Below, one piece after another: positions 1 to 5,837 of a stretch of 10,873 bases of DNA (the first letter of the stretch is position 1; each line of letters starts with the position of its first letter). The stretch lies in contig JACDCJ010000049.1 of the NCBI GenBank assembly GCA_013817655.1, forward strand, positions 1 to 10,873, read 5' to 3'. The DNA is from Actinosomnolentus pattersoniae (SeqCode) (lineage in GTDB: Bacteria > Actinomycetota > UBA4738). The translations under genes and the position numbers were made by a program. The notes beneath the pieces are model-generated. The model searched no databases, had not been told where the DNA came from, and worked only from the letters and a program-made list of their open reading frames with translations.

Positions 1-317
1 GCCACGGACGGAATCGCGGGATCCTGAGGGTCGGGCCGAACCGCCTTGGCGCAGATGGCCACGGCCTTGCCCGGCGTGTCGGCGCCCTCGAGCGTCGTGA
101 GGTCCATGCACCGGATGATCAGGTCGAGCGCCTGAAGCTTGGACTCGCGCTTGATGGATCGCTTCGCCAATGACGCGGCCCGTTCCTCGAGCCCCACCGC
201 GTCGACGGCCCCACCTCTCGCGATGGCGCGAGCCGACGTGGACCATGCCGCCGCCGCGTCCACGCGGTCCGGCGTCCGGCGGGTGGTGTGACTGATCTGA
301 GTGGGAGATGTGGCCAT
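1..317 (-). CDS. deoC: Deoxyribose-phosphate aldolase, N-terminal part (gene runs off the left edge)
   Basis: DeoC converts 2-deoxyribose 5-phosphate to acetaldehyde and glyceraldehyde 3-phosphate, the last step of deoxynucleoside catabolism in the cytosol. About 105 N-terminal residues are visible. They read through GGAVDAVGLEERAASLAKRS and then a segment with LDLIIRCMDLTTLEGADTPG (residues about 66-85), followed by KAVAICAKAVRPDP. This matches the long DeoC class (roughly 320-350 residues, related to animal DERA), in which the first ~50 residues are an extension before the TIM barrel; the DLTTLEG(A)DT segment is the first barrel strand with the conserved Asp-Leu-Thr. The ATG at 317-315 has a good Shine-Dalgarno sequence (GAAGGA, about 6 bases upstream). 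The gene follows era by 52 bases in the same direction and probably shares its transcript. The catalytic lysines lie outside the window. The nearby cdd gives a matching salvage partner. Confidence 0.9.
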   Translation of the reverse strand, partial: MATSPTQISHTTRRTPDRVDAAAAWSTSARAIARGGAVDAVGLEERAASLAKRSIKRESKLQALDLIIRCMDLTTLEGADTPGKAVAICAKAVRPDPQDPAIPSV

Positions 318-369
318 CGGAGTCCTTCGGCGTGGGAAATCTCCCCCTGATGGTAGAGCAGGCGGCCGC

Positions 370-1275
370 TTACAACCCCAATCGTCGAAGGGCCTCCGGA
401 TCCCGCTGCCAGTTCCTCAGGACGCGAACGCGCAGATCGAGAAAAACCGCGCCTCCGAGCATCGCCTCGATCTCTGGTCGCGCGCGCGTGCCGATCTCGC
501 GAATCGTCCGACCTCCCTTGCCCACGAGGATGCCCTTCTGGGACTCCCGCTCGACGAGCAGGGAGCAGGAGATGGTGAGGACTCCGGTGGCATCGTTTCG
601 CTCGATGCCTTCGACCACCACCGCGATCGAATGAGGCACCTCCTGCTCCGTGAGCGCGAGGGCCTTCTCTCTCACGAGCTCGGCGACGCGATGCTCGGCC
701 GGCTGGTCGGTCACCGAACCCGCAGGGTAGAGGGCGGGCCCATCCGGCATCAGCGAGAGGATCGTCGATCGCAGGTCCTCGATGCCGGCGCCGGTTCTCG
801 CCGAGACGGGCACGACGTGGTCGAACGCCGCGAGCTCCGCGGCGGCGGCGAGCTGGGGCAAGACCCGCGAGCGGCGAAGCCGGTCGATCTTGTTGACCGC
901 ACAGAGCTTCGGCGCGCTTCGGCCCTCGAGCTCCCTGGCGGCGACGAAACCGTCTCCCCGACCGACGCCGGCGGCGGCGTCGACCACGAGCACCAGGGCA
1001 TCGACGCCGCTCGCCGCTTCGTCCACCCGCTGGTTGAGGTGACGCCCGAGCTCGGTTCGGGGCTTGTGCAGCCCCGGCGTGTCCGTGAAGACGACCTGAT
1101 GGTCCAGCCCGGTGAGGACGGCTCGGATCGTGGTGCGTGTCGTCTGTGGCACGTCCGAGACGATGGCCACCTTCTGGCCGACCATCGCGTTCACGAGCGT
1201 CGACTTGCCGACGTTCGGCCGGCCGAGGATCGCTACGACGCCCGAGCGGATCGGAGTTTCCGGACGACTCGCCAG
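370..1275 (-). CDS. era: GTPase Era
   Basis: Era is an essential GTPase that binds the 3' end of 16S rRNA and acts in 30S subunit maturation. All G motifs are visible: GRPNVGKS (G1), the TTRTT region (G2), DTPG (G3), NKID (G4) and the SA of VPVSARTG (G5). A C-terminal KH domain follows with the loop GKGG in ILVGKGGRTIREIG. The protein ends EALRRLGL with a TAA at 372-370. The start is unresolved. By family comparison the protein should begin a few residues before RSGVVAILGRP, but no ATG, GTG or TTG lies there in frame. I give a CTG at 1275-1273, which yields 301 residues, the usual Era length, but it has no Shine-Dalgarno. An ATC at 1251-1249 has GGA at suitable spacing. The nearest canonical in-frame starts are TTG at 1347 and ATG at 1398, both deep inside the upstream DUF5808 gene. 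The two genes overlap in every case. The function is certain; the 5' boundary is not. Confidence 0.93.
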   Translation of the reverse strand: MASRPETPIRSGVVAILGRPNVGKSTLVNAMVGQKVAIVSDVPQTTRTTIRAVLTGLDHQVVFTDTPGLHKPRTELGRHLNQRVDEAASGVDALVLVVDAAAGVGRGDGFVAARELEGRSAPKLCAVNKIDRLRRSRVLPQLAAAAELAAFDHVVPVSARTGAGIEDLRSTILSLMPDGPALYPAGSVTDQPAEHRVAELVREKALALTEQEVPHSIAVVVEGIERNDATGVLTISCSLLVERESQKGILVGKGGRTIREIGTRARPEIEAMLGGAVFLDLRVRVLRNWQRDPEALRRLGL

Positions 1276-1472
1276 GCGACGAGGCCGACGAGGCCGTAGA
1301 AGGCGGTTGGATACCGTCGATTGAGCGCGGCCAGGTTGATGGTCCAACCGACCCCGAACACCTGCGGAACGAGGATGTCGTCGCTCTTCGGGTTCCACAG
1401 GCGCTCTCTCACCTTCGCGAACGTCGGTCGCTCGAAGTCGTACGGGATCACGCCGAAGAGCTCACCCTTCAT
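1233..1472 (-). CDS. Small DUF5808-family protein with C-terminal membrane segment
   Basis: This is a 79-residue protein of unknown function. The first ~50 residues carry the recognisable pattern of the DUF5808 family: FGVIPYDFERPT, then ERLWNPKSDDI, then VPQVFGVGWTINLAAL. In that family this block is usually a short cytoplasmic domain next to membrane segments. Residues about 54-72 (YPTAFYGLVGLVAWRVVRK) form a moderately hydrophobic helix followed by basic residues, consistent with a single membrane anchor or amphipathic helix. The ATG at 1472-1470 overlaps the cdd stop in an ATGA, and a strong Shine-Dalgarno (GAGGAGGAA) lies within the last cdd codons, so this start is well supported. The TAG at 1235-1233 lies inside era. 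Its position between cdd and era is where mycobacteria also carry a small hypothetical gene. A housekeeping association is likely, but no specific role can be assigned. Confidence 0.85.
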   Translation of the reverse strand: MKGELFGVIPYDFERPTFAKVRERLWNPKSDDILVPQVFGVGWTINLAALNRRYPTAFYGLVGLVAWRVVRKLRSARAS

Positions 1473-1909
1473 CGTTCCTCCTCCTCGCCGATCCTCGGCC
1501 GGCGAAGGTCCGCGGGCCCGAACCCGTCGACCAGCAGCTCCGAAAGACGCCATCGGCGGCGTTCTCCGTCCGCCCCCTCGGAGACCACCAGCATCTCCGG
1601 ATTGAACTCGTACAGGAACTGGCGGCACGCGCCGCACGGCGGAGTGGGGTCCACGGCGGAGCTCGTCACGGCGACCGCGTCGAAGGCGAGGGATCCGCTG
1701 GCCACGGCCGTCGCCGCCGCCACACGTTCGGCGCAGATGCCGAGGCCGTACGAGGCGTTCTCCACGTTCGCCCCCACGAAGACGTCTCCCGCGGCCCGGA
1801 TCGCCGCGCCGACGTAGAAGTGGCTGTACGGGGCATAGGCGCGGCTTCTCGCGGACCGCGCACGGGCGACGAGGTCGTCTTCTTCGTCGCCAGAGGCCTC
1901 CGGCATCAT
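1469..1909 (-). CDS. cdd: Cytidine deaminase
   Basis: This enzyme hydrolytically deaminates cytidine and deoxycytidine to uridine and deoxyuridine in the pyrimidine salvage pathway. The protein has 146 residues, typical of the small homotetrameric class. Visible motifs are YAPYSHFYVGAA (residues 25-36), NVENASYG (48-55), the zinc and catalytic motif CAE (C59, E61) and PCGACRQ (C92 and C95 as further zinc ligands). A Cys in the first motif is typical of the tetrameric form. The ATG at 1909-1907 overlaps the stop of the upstream CBS-domain gene (ATGA), with GGAG about 8 bases ahead. A second ATG follows immediately and is an equally possible start. The end overlaps the DUF5808 start by four bases. 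The Arg- and Glu-rich C-terminal tail (about residues 135-146) is slightly longer than usual and contains the Shine-Dalgarno of the next gene. With deoC nearby, the operon encodes two steps of deoxynucleoside salvage. Confidence 0.95.
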   Translation of the reverse strand: MMPEASGDEEDDLVARARSARSRAYAPYSHFYVGAAIRAAGDVFVGANVENASYGLGICAERVAAATAVASGSLAFDAVAVTSSAVDPTPPCGACRQFLYEFNPEMLVVSEGADGERRRWRLSELLVDGFGPADLRRPRIGEEEER

Positions 1910-3186
1910 CCCGCTTGCTCCGGCTGGGTGACGAGCTGGCTCTCGTCCTTTCGCGTGATGAGGACCTTTGCGATCCGTCTGCCCTGGACACGCTCGGCCG
2001 TGAAGGTGAGATTCGCGAAGGAAACCGTCTCTCCCTGCGTCGGAACCGACCCGAGGATGCCGTACATGAGCCCGGCAACCGTGTCCCACTCGTCGTGCGG
2101 GAGGTCGACGCTGAGGTACTCGTTGAGGTCGTCGATGGGAAAGCGCCCGCTCACGCGGTAGGTGTGGTCGTTCAGCGATTCCATCTGCGGTTCCTCGCGG
2201 TCGTACTCGTCGGCGATCTCGCCGACTATCTCCTCCAGGAGGTCCTCGATCGTCACCAGACCCGCGGTCGAGCCGTGCTCCTCGAACACGACGGCGATGT
2301 GAACCGCTCGCTGCTGCATCTCCTTCAACAGCTCCGCCAGCTTCTTCGTCTCTGGGACGAAGTACGGCTCGCGCATGATGGTCTCGAGGGGAACGTCGCC
2401 CTTGCCCGCGTGGAGGTGCCGCAACAGATCCTTGGCGTACACGATTCCGACGATCTCGTCCACGCTGCCGTGGAACACCGGGATCCGCGAGTACCCGTGC
2501 CGCAGGATCAGGTCGAGAACTAGGCGCTGGTCGCTGTTCACGTCGGCGGCCACGATGTCGAGGCGAGGGACCATCACCTCTCGCACCAGGGTGTCACCGA
2601 ACTCGAAGATCGAGTGGATGAGCTCCTTCTCGGCCTCCTCGATGGAGCCCTCCTCGTGCCCCGCTTCGGCGAGCTGTCGTATCTCCTCCTCGGACACGAA
2701 CGGACCCTGCTTCAGGCCCTTCCCAGGAAGCAGGATGTTGGCGAGGCCGATGAGCAGCCGTGTGGGGTAGGCCATGACGCGGCCGAGGAACCACACGACC
2801 GGTGCCAGGCCGAGGGCCGCGCGGTCGCTGTGCAGGATGCCGAAGGTCTTCGACATGGCCTCGACGACGACGAAGTATCCGAGCGTGAAGCCCGCCGAGA
2901 TGAGCGCGATCGCCCAGTTCCCCTCGGTCATCTGCCCGGCCAGGATCGCCACGAGGATGGCCGAGCCGTTCTGAACGATCATGACCGAGAGGTAGATCGC
3001 GTTCAGGTATCTCGGCGGGTCGCTCTCGATCTCCACGAGGACGGAGGCGTTCCTCCTGCCTTCTTCCCTGAGGGCAAGCGCCCGGACACGGCTCAACCGG
3101 CTGATCGAGGTCTCGGAGATCGCGAGGATCGACCCCAGCAACACGAGGAGGGCCACCACGATCCATAGCAGGGTCAGGGTCGTCAC
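1906..3186 (-). CDS. CNNM/CBS-domain membrane protein (CorC/hemolysin-C family)
   Basis: A 426-residue inner-membrane protein of the UPF0053 family, related to CNNM and MpfA/YhdP-type magnesium transporters or exporters. The older name 'hemolysin' is misleading. Domain order: a DUF21/CNNM transmembrane domain (about residues 1-150, hydrophobic stretches at 5-23, 65-84, 92-110 and 125-150; SETSIS at 24-29 is a family signature). An acidic helical region (165-195, EEEIRQLAEAG) comes next. A CBS pair follows: repeat 1 about 204-260 (VMVPR, YSRIPVF, GIVYAKDLL) and repeat 2 about 268-328 (HIAVVFEEHGSTAGLVTIEDLLEEIVGEI). The CorC/HlyC domain is about 338-415. The GTG at 3186-3184 overlaps the ybeY stop (GTGA) and has GGGGAGAGG just upstream, which decides this start. 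The nucleotide-binding CBS pair suggests ligand control of ion transport. The location directly after ybeY is conserved in many bacteria. Substrate (Mg2+ most likely) is inferred. Confidence 0.92.
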   Translation of the reverse strand: MTTLTLLWIVVALLVLLGSILAISETSISRLSRVRALALREEGRRNASVLVEIESDPPRYLNAIYLSVMIVQNGSAILVAILAGQMTEGNWAIALISAGFTLGYFVVVEAMSKTFGILHSDRAALGLAPVVWFLGRVMAYPTRLLIGLANILLPGKGLKQGPFVSEEEIRQLAEAGHEEGSIEEAEKELIHSIFEFGDTLVREVMVPRLDIVAADVNSDQRLVLDLILRHGYSRIPVFHGSVDEIVGIVYAKDLLRHLHAGKGDVPLETIMREPYFVPETKKLAELLKEMQQRAVHIAVVFEEHGSTAGLVTIEDLLEEIVGEIADEYDREEPQMESLNDHTYRVSGRFPIDDLNEYLSVDLPHDEWDTVAGLMYGILGSVPTQGETVSFANLTFTAERVQGRRIAKVLITRKDESQLVTQPEQAG

Positions 3187-3641
3187 GGCCTCTCCCCGCT
3201 GTAGGACTCCTGGCGTTCCCACATGGCCCCACGCTCGGCCTCCTGCTCGTGGTCGTAGCCGAGGAGGTGGAGGACCCCGTGGACGACCAGCAGCCTCAAC
3301 TCGGCGTCGACGTCCTCGGGCCGGTTCAGCGCGGCCTCGGCCGGACAGACCACGACATCACCCAGGAGTCCATCCTTCGCCGGGGCCGCGTCCTCACTCA
3401 GCGGGAACGACAAGACGTCGGTCGGGCCTGACTCGCCCGTGTAGCGCAGGTGCAGGTCGGCCATCTCCTCGGGGAGGACGAAGGAGAGCGATACCTCGAC
3501 GCCGGAGAATCCCTCCGCGGTGAGAGTCCGCCCGGCGAGCCTCGCGAGCCCATCCTCGTCCACCGGCATTTCCTGTCGATTGGAGACGAGGACGAGGGGG
3601 CCGGCGATGGCCGGGCGTTTCGGAACGGTCCCGTCGCTCAT
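3183..3641 (-). CDS. ybeY: Endoribonuclease YbeY (16S rRNA maturation)
   Basis: YbeY is a zinc-dependent single-strand endoribonuclease needed for 16S rRNA 3'-end processing and 70S quality control. The 152-residue protein has the diagnostic zinc motif HGVLHLLGYDH (H121, H125, H131; HxxxHxxxxxH), preceded by TDVLSFP (74-80) and LGDVVVCP (93-100). The conserved fold starts near PLVLVSNRQ at residue 15, so there is a short N-terminal extension of about 14 residues. No later ATG, GTG or TTG fits better. The ATG at 3641-3639 forms an ATGA overlap with the phoH stop, and an AGGAG lies about 14 bases upstream, rather far, so translation may depend on coupling to phoH. The phoH-ybeY pairing is very widely conserved and supports a shared role in RNA metabolism. 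Confidence 0.95.
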   Translation of the reverse strand: MSDGTVPKRPAIAGPLVLVSNRQEMPVDEDGLARLAGRTLTAEGFSGVEVSLSFVLPEEMADLHLRYTGESGPTDVLSFPLSEDAAPAKDGLLGDVVVCPAEAALNRPEDVDAELRLLVVHGVLHLLGYDHEQEAERGAMWERQESYSGERP

Positions 3642-4633
3642 CGGGCGGTGGAGCGCTCCTCCAGCGCCGGCCCGCGCTCTCCGTACGCTCGATACGCCTC
3701 CACGATGTCCTGCACGATCTTGTGCCGGACCACGTCGCGGGCGCCGAGGTGTACGAACTGGATCCCGTCGATGTCGGTGAGGATCTCCTCGACGACGACC
3801 AGGCCCGATCGGTTGCCGGCCGGAAGGTCGATCTGCGTGATGTCGCCGTTGACGACGGCCCGGGAGCCGAAGCCGAGTCGCGTCAGGAACATCTTCATCT
3901 GCTCGGGACTCGTGTTCTGCGCCTCGTCCAGGATGATGAAGGAGTCGTTGAGAGTTCGGCCCCGCATGTAGGCGAGCGGGGCGACCTCGATCGTGCCGCG
4001 GGCCATCAGCCTCTGGAACGCCTCGGCGTCCATCATCTCGTACAGGGCGTCGTACAACGGCTTCAGGTAGGGGTCGATCTTCTCGTACAGCGTCCCCGGC
4101 AGGAAACCGAGCTTCTCTCCCGCCTCGACGGCCGGGCGGGTGAGGATGATCCTCGAAACCGCCCGTTCCTGCAGCGCCTTCACCGCCGTCGCCACCGCGA
4201 GATAGGTCTTTCCCGTTCCCGCGGGGCCGATCGCGAAGGTGACCGTGGAGCGCCGGATGGCGTCGACGTAGGCCTTCTGGCCGATCGTCTTGGGGGCGAC
4301 GGACCGGCCGCGGCTCGTCAGCAGCACATCGGTCAGCACCACCGAGGGCCTCGTACCGCCCTCCTCCTTGACCATGTCGATCGTCTTCCCCACGGAATCG
4401 GTCGTCAGGGCCTGCCCCTGTCCAAGGATCGTCAAGAGCTCCTCGAAGAGGAAGGCGACCTTTTCCGCCTCCTGCTCGTCTCCGGTGATGGTGATCTCGT
4501 TGCCCCGGACGAGGATCTGAGAGTCGAAGGCGGCCTCGACGAGGCGGAGGAGCTCGTCCCGCTGTCCGAGGAGGGCGACCATGGGCTGACTGCCCGGCAC
4601 CAGGATCTTCACTTGCGTTGTGGCTTTCGCCAA
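3638..4633 (-). CDS. phoH: PhoH-family ATPase
   Basis: PhoH-like proteins are RNA-associated P-loop ATPases whose exact role is unsettled; genetic linkage with ybeY points to RNA or ribosome metabolism. The protein has 331 residues, a usual length for the family. An N-terminal KH-like part (about 8-70) is followed by the ATPase domain with Walker A GPAGTGKT (136-143) and Walker B FIILDEAQ (232-239). Family blocks RPAVEAGEKLGFLPG (166-180), YMRGRTLNDSF (222-232), NGDITQIDLP (262-271) and HLGARDVVRHKIV (295-307) are intact. The start codon is TTG at 4633-4631 with AGGAAAG about 8 bases upstream. This is the first gene after an 80-base gap that holds a TATAAT box and a hairpin, so it probably heads its own transcript. 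It ends in a four-base overlap with ybeY. Confidence 0.96.
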   Translation of the reverse strand: MAKATTQVKILVPGSQPMVALLGQRDELLRLVEAAFDSQILVRGNEITITGDEQEAEKVAFLFEELLTILGQGQALTTDSVGKTIDMVKEEGGTRPSVVLTDVLLTSRGRSVAPKTIGQKAYVDAIRRSTVTFAIGPAGTGKTYLAVATAVKALQERAVSRIILTRPAVEAGEKLGFLPGTLYEKIDPYLKPLYDALYEMMDAEAFQRLMARGTIEVAPLAYMRGRTLNDSFIILDEAQNTSPEQMKMFLTRLGFGSRAVVNGDITQIDLPAGNRSGLVVVEEILTDIDGIQFVHLGARDVVRHKIVQDIVEAYRAYGERGPALEERSTAR

Positions 4634-4660
4634 CCTGCTTTCTTTCCTGCGCTCCGTTGC

Positions 4661-4686
4661 AAAAGGGGTCGCCGTCTCGCGACCCC
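4661..4686 (-). terminator. GC-rich hairpin with short T run, between HIT gene and phoH
   Basis: On the minus strand GGGGTCGC (4686-4679) and GCGACCCC (4672-4665) form a perfect 8-bp stem around the 6-base loop GAGACG, followed directly by TTTT (4664-4661). This has the form of a short intrinsic terminator for the upstream hrcA-dnaJ-rsmE-HIT transcript. It also lies downstream of the TATAAT box, so it would sit in the 5' leader of a phoH transcript and could be an attenuator or a stabilising 5' hairpin. The T run is short, so terminator strength is uncertain. Confidence 0.6.
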
Positions 4687-4700
4687 AGGGCTTTCGCTCG

Positions 4701-4729
4701 ATTATACGGGAGCCTACCCCGGGGGCCAG
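4701..4729 (-). promoter_or_regulatory. Candidate housekeeping sigma promoter for phoH and downstream genes
   Basis: The minus strand reads a perfect TATAAT at 4706-4701 in the gap between the HIT stop (4714) and the phoH start (4633). Seventeen bases further upstream CTGGCC (4729-4724) matches TTGACA at only three of six positions, inside the end of the HIT gene. In a sequence this GC-rich a perfect -10 box in an intergenic gap is unlikely to be chance. The transcript would begin near 4694, giving a leader of about 60 bases that contains the hairpin at 4686-4665. Confidence 0.55.
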
Positions 4730-5064
4730 CCCATCGCCCGCCCTCCCAGAAGATGGAAGTGCAGGTGTCGAACGCTCTGGCCGGCGTCGGACCCGACGTT
4801 CGTGACCAGCCGCCAGCCGGTCTGGTGGACGCCCTCGGCTCGAGCGAGGTGGGCCGCCGCCTGGATGAGGTCGGCGAGAAGATCACCGTGCTCATCGGCG
4901 ATGTCCGCCGCCGACTCGATGTGGTCCTTCGGGATCAGCAGGATATGCACCGGGGCCTGCGGGTTGATGTCCCGGAACGCCACGACATGGTCCGAGGCGT
5001 GGACGATGTCGGCCGCGAGCTCCCGCGCGCCGATCCTGCAGAAGGAGCAGTCACTCGCGGTCAC
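4714..5064 (-). CDS. HIT-family (histidine triad) nucleotide-binding hydrolase
   Basis: A small cytosolic HIT protein of the Hint branch, which hydrolyses nucleoside phosphoramidates and aminoacyl-adenylates. With the start chosen it has 116 residues, the usual size. The histidine triad HLHFHLLGG lies at residues 100-108 (H100, H102, H104) near the C-terminus. The N-terminus has DCSFC (C6 and C9), the Cys pair often found in Hint proteins as zinc ligands, and FRDINPQAPVHILLIPKDH (30-48) is the family core. Three starts are possible: TTG 5079, GTG 5070 and GTG 5064. The last is preferred because GAGG sits 7 bases ahead and the protein then begins directly before the conserved SDC. It follows rsmE by 16 bases and is probably the last gene of the hrcA transcript, as a promoter and hairpin follow it. 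Confidence 0.92.
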   Translation of the reverse strand: MTASDCSFCRIGARELAADIVHASDHVVAFRDINPQAPVHILLIPKDHIESAADIADEHGDLLADLIQAAAHLARAEGVHQTGWRLVTNVGSDAGQSVRHLHFHLLGGRAMGWPPG

Positions 5065-5080
5065 AGCCACGCCTCGCAAT

Positions 5081-5800
5081 CTATCCCAGACGACCGTAGT
5101 GAGCCAGCGTCAGCGCCGCACCAACCAGAGCGGCGGTCTCAGTTCGCAGGATGCCCGGGCCCAGGCCGGCCAGAGCGGCCCCCCGCCGCTCGGCGGTCCG
5201 AACCTCGTCCTCGCTGAATCCCCCCTCAGGGCCCACCACCAGCCGGATGCGGGCGGAGGCCGGGGGCAGCACCGATCGCAGCGACGCGGTAGCAGCCTCC
5301 CAGAGCACGACCACGGTCTCCCCGGGCGGTAGCGCCTCGCCCAGCGACAGCGGGCCTCGCAGATCCATGACGAAGGGCTGCCGAGATTGCATCGCGGCCT
5401 CGCGAGCGACCTTTCGCAGGCGGGCCGCGATCTTCTCCCCGCGGTCTCCTTCCCAGGTGCGAACGGAACGTTCGGTGGAGATGAGCGTCAGCTCGGAGCA
5501 CCCGAGCTCGGCGAGCTTCTGCACCGCCCATGCAAGCCGCTCCCCTTTCGGTGGGGCGAGGGCGACGCACACCGACGGCGACGGGCGCTCCACCAAACGA
5601 ACCTTCTCCACCTTGACGACGGCCCGGCCGTCCTCCGCGCCCTGAAGCCGGGCGTCGGCCAGCCCTCCCGCCCCATCGGATAGGGTTAGCCGCTCTCCAG
5701 CCTTGAGCCGGAGCGATCGCAGCGCATGGCGCGAATCTGCCGCCGACAGAACGACGTGCGGCTCGTCCAGCCGTTCGACGAAGAAGTGCGCGGGAGACAC
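5081..5800 (-). CDS. rsmE: 16S rRNA (uracil-1498-N3)-methyltransferase
   Basis: RsmE uses S-adenosylmethionine to methylate N3 of U1498 in 16S rRNA within the 30S subunit. The 239-residue protein has an N-terminal PUA-like domain (about 3-70; HFFVERL at the start and HALRSLRLKAGERLTLSDG at 25-43). A C-terminal SPOUT methyltransferase domain follows, with KGERLAWAVQKLAELGC (85-101), AREAAMQS (132-139; family AxEQsxR-like), VVGPEGGFSEDEV (188-200) and the knot segment LGPGILRTETAA (213-224), all characteristic. The GTG at 5800-5798 starts the protein directly before the conserved SPAHFF and has an AGG 5 bases upstream. No other ATG, GTG or TTG lies nearby in frame. It follows dnaJ by 37 bases; the dnaJ-rsmE order is common in Gram-positive bacteria. 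The TAG stop is at 5083-5081. Confidence 0.95.
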   Translation of the reverse strand: MSPAHFFVERLDEPHVVLSAADSRHALRSLRLKAGERLTLSDGAGGLADARLQGAEDGRAVVKVEKVRLVERPSPSVCVALAPPKGERLAWAVQKLAELGCSELTLISTERSVRTWEGDRGEKIAARLRKVAREAAMQSRQPFVMDLRGPLSLGEALPPGETVVVLWEAATASLRSVLPPASARIRLVVGPEGGFSEDEVRTAERRGAALAGLGPGILRTETAALVGAALTLAHYGRLG

Positions 5801-5837
5801 TACGCCTGGGACGAGGCGCCCGATCCGGCCGCGGAGG

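Noticed and set aside
323..344. GGGA...TCCC imperfect inverted repeat between era and deoC as a terminator
   Set aside because: The stem is only about four pairs, there is no T run, and deoC continues in the same direction with a good ribosome binding site.
301..1299. 332-codon plus-strand open frame opposite era
   Set aside because: Antisense shadow of era; Arg/Asp/Gly-rich with no domain.
1906..3186. Haemolysin toxin
   Set aside because: The family name is historical; the CNNM transmembrane domain, CBS pair and CorC domain indicate an ion-transport-related membrane protein, not a toxin.
3722..5332. Long plus-strand open frame opposite phoH, HIT and rsmE
   Set aside because: The translation has no recognisable motif and mirrors three well-supported minus-strand genes; long antisense frames are expected in very GC-rich coding DNA.
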